Origin: Ovis canadensis
Taxonomy: Eukaryota > Chordata > Mammalia > Artiodactyla > Bovidae
DNA: 64,000 bases
NCBI RefSeq assembly: GCF_042477335.2
Contig: NC_091255.1
Coordinates: 32,218,501 to 32,282,500, forward strand
Reading direction: 5' to 3'
Below the pieces are notes generated by a model that ran no database searches, was not told where the DNA came from, and was given only the letters and a program-made list of their open reading frames with translations. How positions within the stretch are numbered: position 1 is the first letter of the stretch; each line of letters starts with the position of its first letter. Positions 32,766 to 41,811 of this stretch are shown one piece after another. The translations under genes and the position numbers were made by a program.

Positions 32766-32946
32766 TCAGCCCTCCTAGAGTTTCCAGTCCTCCCTTCCCC
32801 AGACTGGAGGAGCACTTCAACATTGTCCCCTGCAGGGCCCTGTGGGGTCTGTGGTCTGGGCTGGCCACAGGACCTGTCACCTGCGGGTGCTAGGTGGGAG
32901 CCTTCAGCCCCCACACTGACGGAAGCCCTTGCTTTTCTCTTGGCAG

Positions 32947-32982
32947 GATCGACAAGACCATGCTGGCGAGCCTGAAGGTCAA
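32947..32982 (+). CDS. RAP1GAP2: RAP1GAP2 second coding exon
   Basis: A 36-nt exon lies between a good acceptor (ttttctcttggcag) and a strong donor (AA|GTAAGT). It reads G|ATC GAC AAG ... GTC AA, giving W/IDKTMLASLKVK, the known continuation of RAP1GAP2 after FGGFG. Entry phase is 2 and exit phase is 2, with Lys completed in the next exon. An internal ATG (32960-32962) could serve as a start in transcripts lacking the upstream coding exon. The following coding exon (starting near KQELANSS in the family) was not seen in the remaining 31 kb. A duplicated 0.26-kb block lies on both sides of this exon. Confidence 0.93.
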
Positions 32983-33011
32983 GTAAGTAGCCACTTCCTG
33001 TTATGTAAAGG

Positions 33012-33268
33012 TCAGAGGTAACAGCAGACAGAGCGGTGCTGGGACCTTCATTTCCCTCCTGGTTGTGGAAACTCTGAGTGGGGCTGTTGCATGTCAGATT
33101 CTCCATCTCAGTGCAGGGGCTCATGGACTGGGAGGAGGCCGGACTGGGAATATCTGGGAAAAGACAGATGCTGGGAAGAGACCAGGGGGACCAGCATGGG
33201 GAAAATGTGAAATGTGAAAAGCAGGGAAACTTTCAGGCCACAGCTCAAGGGTGTAAGAGAGATAATTG
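33012..33268 (+). repeat. Duplicated block, copy 2 (257 bp)
   Basis: Partner of 31592-31862 in the same orientation, starting 29 bp after the donor of RAP1GAP2 exon 2. The two copies bracket that exon with a period of about 1.42 kb. Confidence 0.92.
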
Positions 33269-33384
33269 TATTCTCAATCACTTTAACTTTTATATGGAGT
33301 CCTAGTCCCATGGGGCTGTCTTACCGACATTCCCACCTACTTGGAAGATTGTGCCACACAGTTCTAGGACCTGACAAAACACCC

Positions 33385-33387
<3 letters not shown>

Positions 33388-33419
<32 letters not shown>

Positions 33420-33424
33420 TGTGT
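33388..33424 (+). repeat. GT microsatellite
   Basis: About 18 GT dinucleotides with a short gcgcgt interruption, in early RAP1GAP2 intron 2. Confidence 0.95.
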
Positions 33425-33683
33425 GGTCAGTTGGTCACTGAGTCATCTGTCATCCTGAACAGCCTGGCCTCGGGGGCTCTCTGAGAATTCCAGCACAGGA
33501 TTCAGTGTCTGGGAATCATCTGCCTCCATTTACCACGTGTCTAACCATCTGCTGGGGAGCTCTGAGCAAGCACCCCTTTGTCCTAGAACCCTTAATGATC
33601 CCCTCTCATCGCCGTGGCTCCTTGTCCCTCCGTGTTTATGGCCAAACATTTTGTCTGCTTCTGGATCCTTTTTCCCCCTTGTG

Positions 33684-33888
33684 TGCCCAGCCGCTCAGTC
33701 ATGTCCGACTCTTTGCAACCCCATGGACTGTAGCCTGCCAAGCTCCTCTGTCCATGGACTTTTCCAGGCAAGAATACTGGAGTGGGTTGCTGTTTCCTCC
33801 TGCAGGGGATCTTCCCGACGCAGGGACTGAGCCTGTGTCTCTTGTGTCCCCTGCACGGGCAGGCGGATTCTTTACCACTGCACCATCT
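33684..33888 (-). repeat. Bov-tA SINE
   Basis: Reverse: gctcagtcatgtccgactct, gactgtagcctgccaagctc, ccgacgcagggactgagcct, gcggattctttaccactgca. Confidence 0.9.
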
Positions 33889-34194
33889 GCATGAGATGCT
33901 AGGTAAGAAGCTTAGTTACTAAGGGGTGTAGAGTAGTAGGCATGGGTTTTTTTTCGATGCTGTCTTGAGATGTCTAATTCAATTTCACTAGCGTTTATTG
34001 AGGGCCTGGTTGTTTTAATTAGTAAAGATGATACATGTAACCCAGAAGGGAACTAGTATAAGGCAGAGTGAAGTGTTGAGGGCAAGGACCAATGTTGAGA
34101 TTGGGACTTCAGTGGGGTCTCTGGGTACCTGGAGTCTGAGGGCTTAGGCCTTGGGAAGGTGTTGTTGAGAGGATTGTTTGGGATAGCCTGTAGG

Positions 34195-34360
34195 ACAATG
34201 TTCCTTCTTATGCTTGGTTAAGAATCTTTTGATTGTAAGAAGCAAAAATCCAGTGTAATCTGGTTAAGCAAAAGATGAAATTTATGGAAAAAAAATCCCA
34301 GGGTGCCTCAGGGAACCCTGAGGTGAAGCTGAGCTCAGCAAGACTGAATAGGAACTGGAA
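34195..34360. repeat. Old interspersed repeat, family not named
   Basis: gtaatctggttaagcaaaag followed by atgaaatttatgga is the kind of text seen in a common mammalian repeat. I cannot assign it. Confidence 0.3.
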
Positions 34361-34448
34361 ATCCATCCCTCAAAATCCGAGCTGACTTCCCTGTGGAAAG
34401 TGATAAACGGATCCTAAAATTCACATGGAAAATTCAAGGATAGTCTTT

Positions 34449-34518
34449 TATTTTTTAATAAGTTTTAAATTAAAATTTATTTATTTATTTTTGACTGCAT
34501 CGGGTCTTAGTTGTGGTT
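34449..34518 (-). repeat. 5'-truncated CHR SINE inside L1
   Basis: A-rich tail in reverse and the phrase gactgcatcgggtcttagtt. CAAGGATAGTCTTT (34435-34448) and CAAAGATAATCTTT (34519-34532) are its target-site duplication. Confidence 0.8.
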
Positions 34519-34691
34519 CAAAGATAATCTTTGAAAAGAAGAACAAAGTTGGAGAATTATACTTCCTCATTTCAAACTTATTACCAAGTGACGGTAATCA
34601 AGAGAGTTCAGAACTGGCATAAAGACAGACGTATTGATCGATGGAATAGAATTCAGAGTCCAGAAATAAACCTTCACATTTGTGGTCAGTT

Positions 34692-35031
34692 GGTTTTCTT
34701 TTTTAAAAAATACCGACTTGTTTATTTTTGGCTATGCTGGGTCTTTGTTGCTGCGTGCAGGCTTTTTCTGGTGGCTGTGAGTGGGAACTACTCCTTGTTT
34801 TGGTGCCCGGGCTTCTCACTGCGGTCACTTCTCTTGTTGCAGAGCATGGGTACGAGGCGTGCGGGCTTCAGTAGCTGTGGCTTGCAGGCTCTAGAGCACA
34901 GGCTCAGGAGTTCTGATGCATGGGCTTAGATGCTCCCTGGCATGTGGAATTTTCCCAGACCAGGGATGGAACCCATGTCCCCTGCAATGGGAGCGCGGAA
35001 TCCCTGCCTTTGGACCACCAGGGAAGTCCCC
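34692..35031 (-). repeat. Long CHR-family SINE inside L1
   Basis: Reverse, near full length: ggctatgctgggtctttgtt, ggcttcagtagctgtggctt, ccagggatggaacccatgtc, ggaccaccagggaagtcccc. Confidence 0.85.
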
Positions 35032-35507
35032 ATCTGTTGATTTTCAACAAGTGTGTCATGACAGTTCAATGGAGAAAAACAGTCTTTGAACAAATGGTGT
35101 TGGACAATTGATATCTACATGCAAAAGGATGAAATTGAATCCTCCTCTCACACCATATACAAAAATTAACTCACAATGGATCAGAAGCATAAATGTAAGA
35201 GCCTAAACTATCAAAGAAAACGCAGATGAAAGTCTTTGTGACCTTGGATAAGGCAATGGTTTTTTAGGTATGACAGTAAAAGTGCAAGCAACAAACCCAG
35301 TAAGAACAGCAAACTGATGAATTTAGCTTCATCAGAATAAAAAACTTTTGCATTACAAAGAACATCATCAGGAAAGTAAAATGATAGTGCACAGGATGAG
35401 AGGGAATATCTTCAAATCACGTATGTAATAGGGGGCTTATATCTAAAACATATAAAGAACAACTCAGTAATACAAAGGCAAAAACAATTTAAAAATGGGC
35501 AAAGCCT

Positions 35508-35628
35508 TGAGAGTTCCCTGGTGGCCTAGTGGTTAGGATTCTGGGCTTTCACTGCTGTAGCCTGGGTGCAGTCCCTGGTGGGGAACTGAGATCCTGCAAG
35601 CTCCATGACGTGGTCAGAAAAAAATAAA
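35508..35628 (+). repeat. Short CHR-family SINE inside L1
   Basis: gttccctggtggcctagtgg, ttaggattctgggctttcac, ggtggggaactgagatcctg, then agaaaaaaataaaa. Confidence 0.82.
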
Positions 35629-35904
35629 ACATGGGCAAAGACTCTGAATAGACATTTTTCCAAAGGAAATATATAAATGGCCAATAAGCAGATGAAAAGA
35701 TGTTCAATGTCATTAGCCATCAGGGAAATGCAGTCAAAACCACAGTGAGATACTAACTCACCCTCACTAGAATGACTATAATTTAAAAAAAGACAGATAA
35801 TAACAAGTGTTTTGTGAGAATGTAGAGAAATCAAAGCCTTATATACTGATGGTGGAAATGTAAAATGTCACAACTGCTTTGAAAACCAGTTTGGCAGATC
35901 CAAA

Positions 35905-36192
35905 CTTCATAGTCACGCAGTGGATAAGAATCTGCCTGCCAGAGTAGGGACATCGGTTTGATCCCTGGTCTGGGAAGATTCCATATACTACGGACCCACT
36001 GAGCCCACGAACCGCAACCACGTGCTGCAACTCCTGAAGCCCGTGAGACCTAGAGCCTGTGCTCCGCAACAAGGGAGGCCACTGCTATGAGAAGCCTGTG
36101 TGCCACTTCTAGAGAGAAACCCCTGCTGTCCACAACTAGGAAAACCTGTGTGCAGCACCGAAGACCTAGCACAACCACAAACAAACAAATAC
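35905..36192 (+). repeat. Long CHR-family SINE inside L1
   Basis: agtggataagaatctgcctg, ggtttgatccctggtctggg, acgaaccgcaaccacgtgct, cctagagcctgtgctccgca, gcagcaccgaagacctagca, then acaaacaaacaaata. Confidence 0.82.
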
Positions 36193-36520
36193 AGCAGTGT
36201 GTGCATGTCAAAAAGAATTTGGCAGTTTCTTAAAACGGTAAACACAGAATTACCATGTGACCATCAATTCCGTTCTTAAATATACATCCAAGAGAAATGA
36301 AAACATATGTCCATACAGAAACTTGTACATGAATGTTCATAGCAGCATTATTAATAATAGCCCAAAGTGGATATAATCCAAATGTTCATCAACAGATGGA
36401 TGGATAAACAAAATATAGTGTCACCACGCAATGGTATATTATTTAGTCATAAAAGGGAATGAAGTAGTGATTCATGCTACAATGTGGATGAACCTTGAAA
36501 AGTTAGTCAGAGAAAATCTA

Positions 36521-36710
36521 CATATTTTATTATTAAGCTTTTAATTTTGTACTGGAGTATAGCTGATTAACAATGTTGTGATAGTTTCAGGTGGTGAAGG
36601 GACTCAGCCACACATACACATGTATCCATTGCCCCCCAAACTCCCCTCCCATCCAGGCTGCCATGTAACATTGAGCCGAGTTCCATGTGCTGTACAATAG
36701 GTCCTTGGGA
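36521..36710 (-). repeat. Artiodactyl L1 3'-end fragment
   Basis: attttgtactggagtatagc, tgattaacaatgttgtgata, ccccaaactcccctcccatc, ccatgtgctgtacaataggt are characteristic of artiodactyl L1 3' ends in reverse. Confidence 0.6.
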
Positions 36711-36765
36711 AACCACATATTATATAATTCTATTTATGTGAAATGTCTCTGTAAGCAAATCCATG

Positions 36766-36890
36766 TGTGCTAAGTTGCTTCAGTCGTGTCTGACTCTTTG
36801 CCACCTCATGGAGTATAGCCTGCCAGGCTCCTCTGTCCATGGGATTCTTCAGGCAAGAACACTGGAGTGGATTGCCATTTCCTTCTCCAA
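36766..36890 (-). repeat. BovA fragment
   Basis: gcttcagtcgtgtctgactc, tatagcctgccaggctcctc, tggattgccatttccttctc. The tRNA head is absent. Confidence 0.85.
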
Positions 36891-37088
36891 AGAGACAGAA
36901 AATAGATTAGTAGTTTCCTAGGGCTGAGGAGGTTGTTGGGAAAATAAGGGGAGTGGATGTAAAAATACAGGCTTCTTTTTGGGTGATGAAAATGTTCTGG
37001 AACTAGTTCTTGGTACAAACTCTTGGTTCTTGGTTGTACAAACTTACGAATATACTAAAAACTCTTGAATTGTACATTTAGAAATGGT

Positions 37089-37281
37089 AAAAGTGAAAGT
37101 TGCTCAGTCGTGTCTGACTCTTTGCGACCCCATGGACTATACAGTCCATGGAATTCTCTAGGCCAGAATACTGGAGTGGGTAGCCTTTTCCTTCCCCAGG
37201 GTATCTTCCCAACCCAGGGATCGAACCCAGGTCTCCTGCATTGCAGGCTGATTCTTTACCAGCTGAGCTACAAGGAAGCCC
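37089..37281 (-). repeat. Bov-tA SINE with target-site duplication
   Basis: Reverse, complete. AGAAATGGT at 37080-37088 is repeated at 37282-37290. It contains the palindrome atggactatacagtccat. Confidence 0.9.
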
Positions 37282-37291
37282 AGAAATGGTG

Positions 37292-37947
37292 AATATAGTA
37301 AATAACTACATATAGGAAATAAACTACATCTCAATACAACTGTTAAAAAAAGAAAAAAAAGAGGGAATCCGATTGGCCCAGCTTGGTCCAATCAGTTTAG
37401 CCAGAGAGATGGGGTTTATGGATAAAACATGGCTGCTGCAGCCACCTCTCCCTGAGGGAAGGGTTAGTTCTCAGAGAAGGGTGAGCTGTGGGCTGGACAG
37501 GCACCATAGCAGGTTTTATCCAGCCACCCCCATGACCCTTAGGACCAAAAGGAAGATTGGCACCCACTCCCTAATCCTCCTCCCCACTAATACCTAAGAT
37601 GAAGTTCTGCCCGGATGCCCAGGACATGGCTCTGTTTACCGGCAGGTCCTTAGGCTGCCTAGGGCATGTGCTTGGGCTCTGCCAGGAGCCCAGATGCTAC
37701 CTTCCTTCTGCCTCTGCTGGGTGAGACATCTTTCTCTGCCAGTACAGCCCATTGGCTTCTCCACTGAGCACCAGGTACCCCTGGGCTGCAGCCAATGCTC
37801 CCAGTTTCCTCAGCTCCTCCGCCAGGGACCTGGTGTCCTTGACGTGAAGACAGTCAGCCATGTAACTCCTGAAAGTGTCCCTGAGCTACGCAGCTCTGAA
37901 GACGGGGGGTTCTGGCACTACTGTCATTGAGAACTTACTATATGCTC
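37292..37947. other. Low-copy stretch, nothing recognised
   Basis: Short A-rich tract near 37345 and otherwise ordinary sequence without a supported exon or repeat. Confidence 0.35.
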
Positions 37948-38127
37948 ACTTTATTCTTGCTGCTTATTTAGCTGCACTGGTCATGGTTGCAGCCCGCAGG
38001 GTCGTCTGTCTTCGTCGTGGCTTGTGGCTCTTTAGTTGCAGCAGGTGGGATCTAGTTCCCTGACTGGGAATCGAACTCTGCCCCCCTGCATTGGGAACTT
38101 GGAGTCTTAGCTGCCACATCGCCCAGG
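37948..38127 (-). repeat. Short CHR-family SINE
   Basis: Reverse: tgtggctctttagttgcagc, gtgggatctagttccctgac, gcattgggaacttggagtct. Confidence 0.8.
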
Positions 38128-38129
38128 TT

Positions 38130-38335
38130 CTCACTTTTCATTTCACAGTTTACCTGGTTTCACAGTCACCTGGTGAAGCAGCTACCACTACTGTCTGCAC
38201 TTTACAGAAGAGAAAGGGAGGCTGGGGAGGTTGAGGAATGTGACCCAGTCACCAGTGACTAGGTCGTGCAGCTGAAACTTGAATCCAGGTCTGTGCTTCA
38301 TCCCTGGTTCAGTCCAGGTGCTGGATCCTTCTCAG
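38130..38335 (-). repeat. MIR SINE
   Basis: tgcactttacagaagagaaa, gtgacccagtcaccagtgac, cttgaatccaggtctgtgct, in reverse MIR order. Confidence 0.65.
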
Positions 38336-39218
38336 CAACCCCCCATCCTACTTGCCCACTCTTTCCCCAGTGTAGACAGAATGCACCTCTGCCTCCACAA
38401 CGCTGTGGGTAGAAGGGCCTAGCCCCCTGCTGAAAGCCCAGGTTGAGTGAGCTCTGGGGGATCTGAATGATAAAGACCTCCAGAAGCAAGAGGTGCCAGG
38501 TGTCCTGGAGCCACAGAGGGACAGCAGAGAGGGCAGTGGCGGCAGCACATGCAGAATAAAAAGTTGGGAGGCGGAGACTAGCGAATTGTTCACCTTTCCA
38601 GGCTCAGTTTTCCCATCTGTAAAATGGGATATTTGGACTGATGTCCAGTTTGCTGTCTTCAAGTTTTGATTTTTGGGAGTTTGCTTTCATGCCGTTTGTC
38701 CTTTTGCTTTTCTCCCAGGACCTTGATGATGGTGGGTGCTCACTGTTGAATAAGTGAATGCAGGCACGAATGAATGAATGCCTTTGAGAGCAGAGGCTCT
38801 GCAGGCTTCATCTCTGGCTCCCCGGAGCCTAACAGCTTACCTGGCATGTAGTAGGTTCTCATTCTGTATTTGCTGGATGATTCCGTTATGGGTCATCATG
38901 GTGATTAGCCCATCACATGAGGTGGAGGCTGGAGAGAAAGGCTGGGTCAGGAGGTGGGGGACAGCCCTTCTCCAGCCTGCTCCCAAGCCAGCTTGGGATG
39001 TGGTCTGTGTTGCAGTGGTTGAACCACCATCTGAGTGGATTCCCACAGAGCAGAGCTCAGGTTGGCAGGGCCAGTGTCTGCTAGTGGAGGTCCTTGAAGC
39101 AGCATCCAGAGGGGAGGACCTGAGCAGAGAGCTTCAGACTCTTTTCCCCATCATTTTTCTGCTGTCTCTTGCCCTCCCTTTCAGAGACTGCCGCTGCTTT
39201 GCTAAAGAAAGAGATGTG
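38336..39218. other. Low-copy stretch, nothing recognised
   Basis: Weak MIR-like text at about 38600-38640 (gttttcccatctgtaaaatg). No supported exon. Confidence 0.35.
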
Positions 39219-39348
39219 AGGGATTCCCTGGTGGTCCAGTGCTTAGGACTGTGCTTTCACTGAATAGGACTTGGGTTCAATCCCTGGTTGGGGAATGAAG
39301 ATCCCATAAGCCCAGTGGTATGGCTGGGAAAAGAAAAAAAAAAAAAGA
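39219..39348 (+). repeat. Short CHR-family SINE
   Basis: gattccctggtggtccagtg, gggttcaatccctggttggg, gaagatcccataagcccagt, then a run of A. Confidence 0.85.
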
Positions 39349-39361
39349 GGAGATGGAAAGA

Positions 39362-39424
39362 GGTGTGTGTGTGCGTGTGTGTGCGTGTGTGCGTGTGTGT
39401 GTGTGCGTGTGTGTGCGCGCGCGC
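39362..39424 (+). repeat. GT/GC alternating microsatellite
   Basis: About 60 bp of (GT)n with GC steps, ending in GCGCGCGCGCC. It directly follows a SINE A-tail. Strict purine-pyrimidine alternation makes it Z-DNA-prone. Confidence 0.95.
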
Positions 39425-39644
39425 CTTGCTGTATGGGCTGGCCAAGCCATGCTCCAGCCGTTTGAGATGACCGCGGTGCACACTCACTGGCTATCGTGGG
39501 GCCGGTTGAGCATGGAGGTGGTTCAGGGCAGCTTGTCACTATTGCTGAACACAGTGTCACACACTCCTGCTGATGGGGCAGTTAGAACCCGTTGCCCTGT
39601 AGGGAAAAGAATCCACCTTTTAAATTGGTGGTCCCCATTCTTGG

Positions 39645-39829
39645 GCTTCCTGGGTGGCTCAGATGGTAAAGAATCTGCCCGCAATGCAAGAGACCCGGAT
39701 TCGATCCCTGGGTTGGGAAGATCCCCTGGAGAAGGGAAAGGCCAGTGTGCTGGCCTGGAGAATTCCATGGACTGTATAGTCCATGGGGTCGCAAAGAATC
39801 AGACACGACTGAGCGACTTTCACTTTACT
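39645..39829 (+). repeat. Bov-tA SINE with target-site duplication
   Basis: Complete element. TCCCCATTCTTGG at 39632-39644 recurs exactly at 39830-39842. Confidence 0.93.
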
Positions 39830-39842
39830 TCCCCATTCTTGG

Positions 39843-40724
39843 TCACTACACGTGGGCATCTCTAAATAGAGAGAAAGCTCATAAAAGGACCCAGAGGTCA
39901 CGGTGCCGTCTTATTTCTTCTTCAGGAGAAGGGAGGGGAGGACCTGGAGGGGCTGTGTGCCCAGCAGCCTGGCTGGGGCAGCATTTCAGCCATCCTGTGG
40001 TTTGGTCAGAAGACCCCGCACAGCCATCCCAACTCGAGGCTTCAGATTTCACCAGCTAAGAATTCAAAATCCTATTAGAAGGGAGGGGACCACGTAGACC
40101 AGCAGCAGATGCTATGTCTCAGCATACCTCCTCTTGGCCCCTGGGATCCCTGATGAAGTGGCTGGATCCACTGTCCCTGCAGGAGGGGGGCCTTGCCACA
40201 TCCAGAAAGCTCAATCTCTCGCTGTGTCACAGCCCTTTCAAACCCATGGTTTCCGTCCCCATCCTGTGAGGATTCCTTATGATTCCCTTATAGACATGCG
40301 CCTCTCCAGCTTCCCTTGGTGTGGTTAGCATACATTCTCGGGGGTGGCGGGGGAGAGCGAGGCCAGGGCCCAGGCGCCTATGCATCAAGTCTCTGCTTCC
40401 AGCTTTCCAGCCTTCCTTCCAGAAGGCCTGTCCCTCCCCGGCCCACCCCTTGATTCCAGTGTGATGCCTTTTTCATGCATCGGTTGAGGGCCCTGGTCGC
40501 CGATTCATTTCTCCCATCTTTGACCACTACGTCTCTGTTTACTGTGGATTATAAGAATCCTTGAGGCACCACAAAGATGTTCTAGAAGCTTCTGAGGCTG
40601 CCCCATCTCCATCAGCCCTTCTCCCACACACCCAGAGCATCTGCTGAGTTTGCTGGGGTTGCCAAGGATGGGGCGGGGGGTTTGAGGTTTTGGGGGTTAG
40701 AAAGCTAATCAGTTCAGCTCACAT
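39843..40724. other. Low-copy stretch, nothing recognised
   Basis: No supported exon or repeat in this intronic segment. Confidence 0.35.
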
Positions 40725-41310
40725 TTACTGGGCACCTGTAATCAAAGCCCAGTGTTGGGCCCTGGGGCTGGTGGGGAAGTAAAGATGAAAAAGACTTCTC
40801 CTTTCCACTGCAGGGAGCTTGGGTTTGATCCCTGGTCAGGGAACTAAGATCCCACATGCTGTGCAGCAAGGCCCCCCCGCCAAAAAAATGAATGACAGTC
40901 TCTGCTCATGAAAACTTATAGTCTCACAGGGAGACAGACAGACAGTTGCAATGAGATGTGACAAGTGCTAGCACAGATTTCTCAGAGAGGATGGAGGGGG
41001 CTTTCTGGAGCTTCGTGGTACCTCAGCCATCTCCGATGGTGAGTGAGGTCAGCTCCCCAAGCAGCAGCACCAGCCTGCGGGCAGTGAGGTGTGAATGGCG
41101 TGGGCTGGGAGGGACCTGAGTGCTGTTATTGCACCAGACGGATCACCGGGCGCTGGTTCGGGGACAGACTGGGCCAAGTCCAGGAGTGTGGGAGGGCTGT
41201 GTGGCTGGCCGGGCTTGCCTCTTTGGGTGGCCGGGAGCCGTGGAAAGACCCAGGCAGGGGAGTAACGTGGCCGCATTTGAGTCTGAAGGCCCTGCTGGCT
41301 GCCATCTGCT
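40725..41310 (+). repeat. Ancient L2-like repeat interrupted by a SINE
   Basis: cacatttactgggcacctgt, aaacttatagtctcacaggg, atgtgacaagtgctagcaca and cgtggccgcatttgagtctg follow the order of a common old mammalian repeat (tentatively L2). A SINE sits at 40806-40890. Confidence 0.45.
40806..40890 (+). repeat. Truncated short CHR-family SINE
   Basis: gcagggagcttgggtttgat, ccctggtcagggaactaaga, tcccacatgctgtgcagcaa, then ccaaaaaaa. Confidence 0.75.
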
Positions 41311-41554
41311 GACCCATTGGAGAGATTGGAGGCTGGAGCTGGGCCAGTGGGGTTGGAGAGGTGGGGACAGATTGGAGAGCCCCCGAGGAGGTGGACTTCC
41401 TACCCTGGAGTTGCTTTGGATGTGGGAGGTGAGGGCCAGGGAAGCCGTCGAGGTGAAGCCTCAAGTTTCTCAGCAAGCCCTTGAGTGGATGTTGGTCCCG
41501 TGTATGGGGATGGGGGAATTTGGGCAGCTAGGGATGGAGGGAGAGAGTAAGGCT

Positions 41555-41799
41555 TTTGTAAACAACGGTAACTATCTTTGGCTGCCCTGGGCCTTCGTCG
41601 CTACTCGCAGGCTCTCTCTCCCTGCGGTGCGTGGTTTCTCTCTTGCGGAGCACAGGCTCTAGGTGTGCGGGCGTCAGTAGTTGTGGCTCGTGGGCATCCT
41701 TGCTCTGCACGTGGGATCTTCCCTGGCCAGGGATGGAACCCGAGTATCCATCCTACCCTGACTCAGGTATTCTTAACCACTGGGCCACCAGAGGAGTCC
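41555..41799 (-). repeat. CHR-family SINE with target-site duplication
   Basis: Reverse: tggctgccctgggccttcgt, ctagggtgtgcggg-like body, ccagggatggaacccgagta, ttaaccactgggccaccaga. GAGAGTAAGGCT is duplicated exactly at 41543-41554 and 41800-41811. Confidence 0.88.
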
Positions 41800-41811
41800 G
41801 AGAGTAAGGCT

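Larger units (their letters stand above)
29492..32946 (+). other. RAP1GAP2: RAP1GAP2 intron 1
   Basis: Sequence between the two recognised coding exons. It holds TG-rich DNA, one copy of a duplicated 0.27-kb block (31592), a BovB 3' end (31958) and a MIR (32650). The stretches 29966-31591 and 32090-32650 show no repeat or exon I can support. Confidence 0.8.
34380..36520 (+). mobile_element. Broken L1: ORF2 C-terminal part and 3' UTR
   Basis: The + strand contains decayed L1 ORF2 text (conceptual stretches NWHKDRRIDRWNRIQ, INLHICGQLV, TNGVGQL) followed by L1 3' sequence (gcccaaagtggatataatcc, agatggatggataaacaaaa). At least four SINE insertions (34449, 34692, 35508, 35905) and many stops interrupt it, so no functional protein remains. 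Confidence 0.8.
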
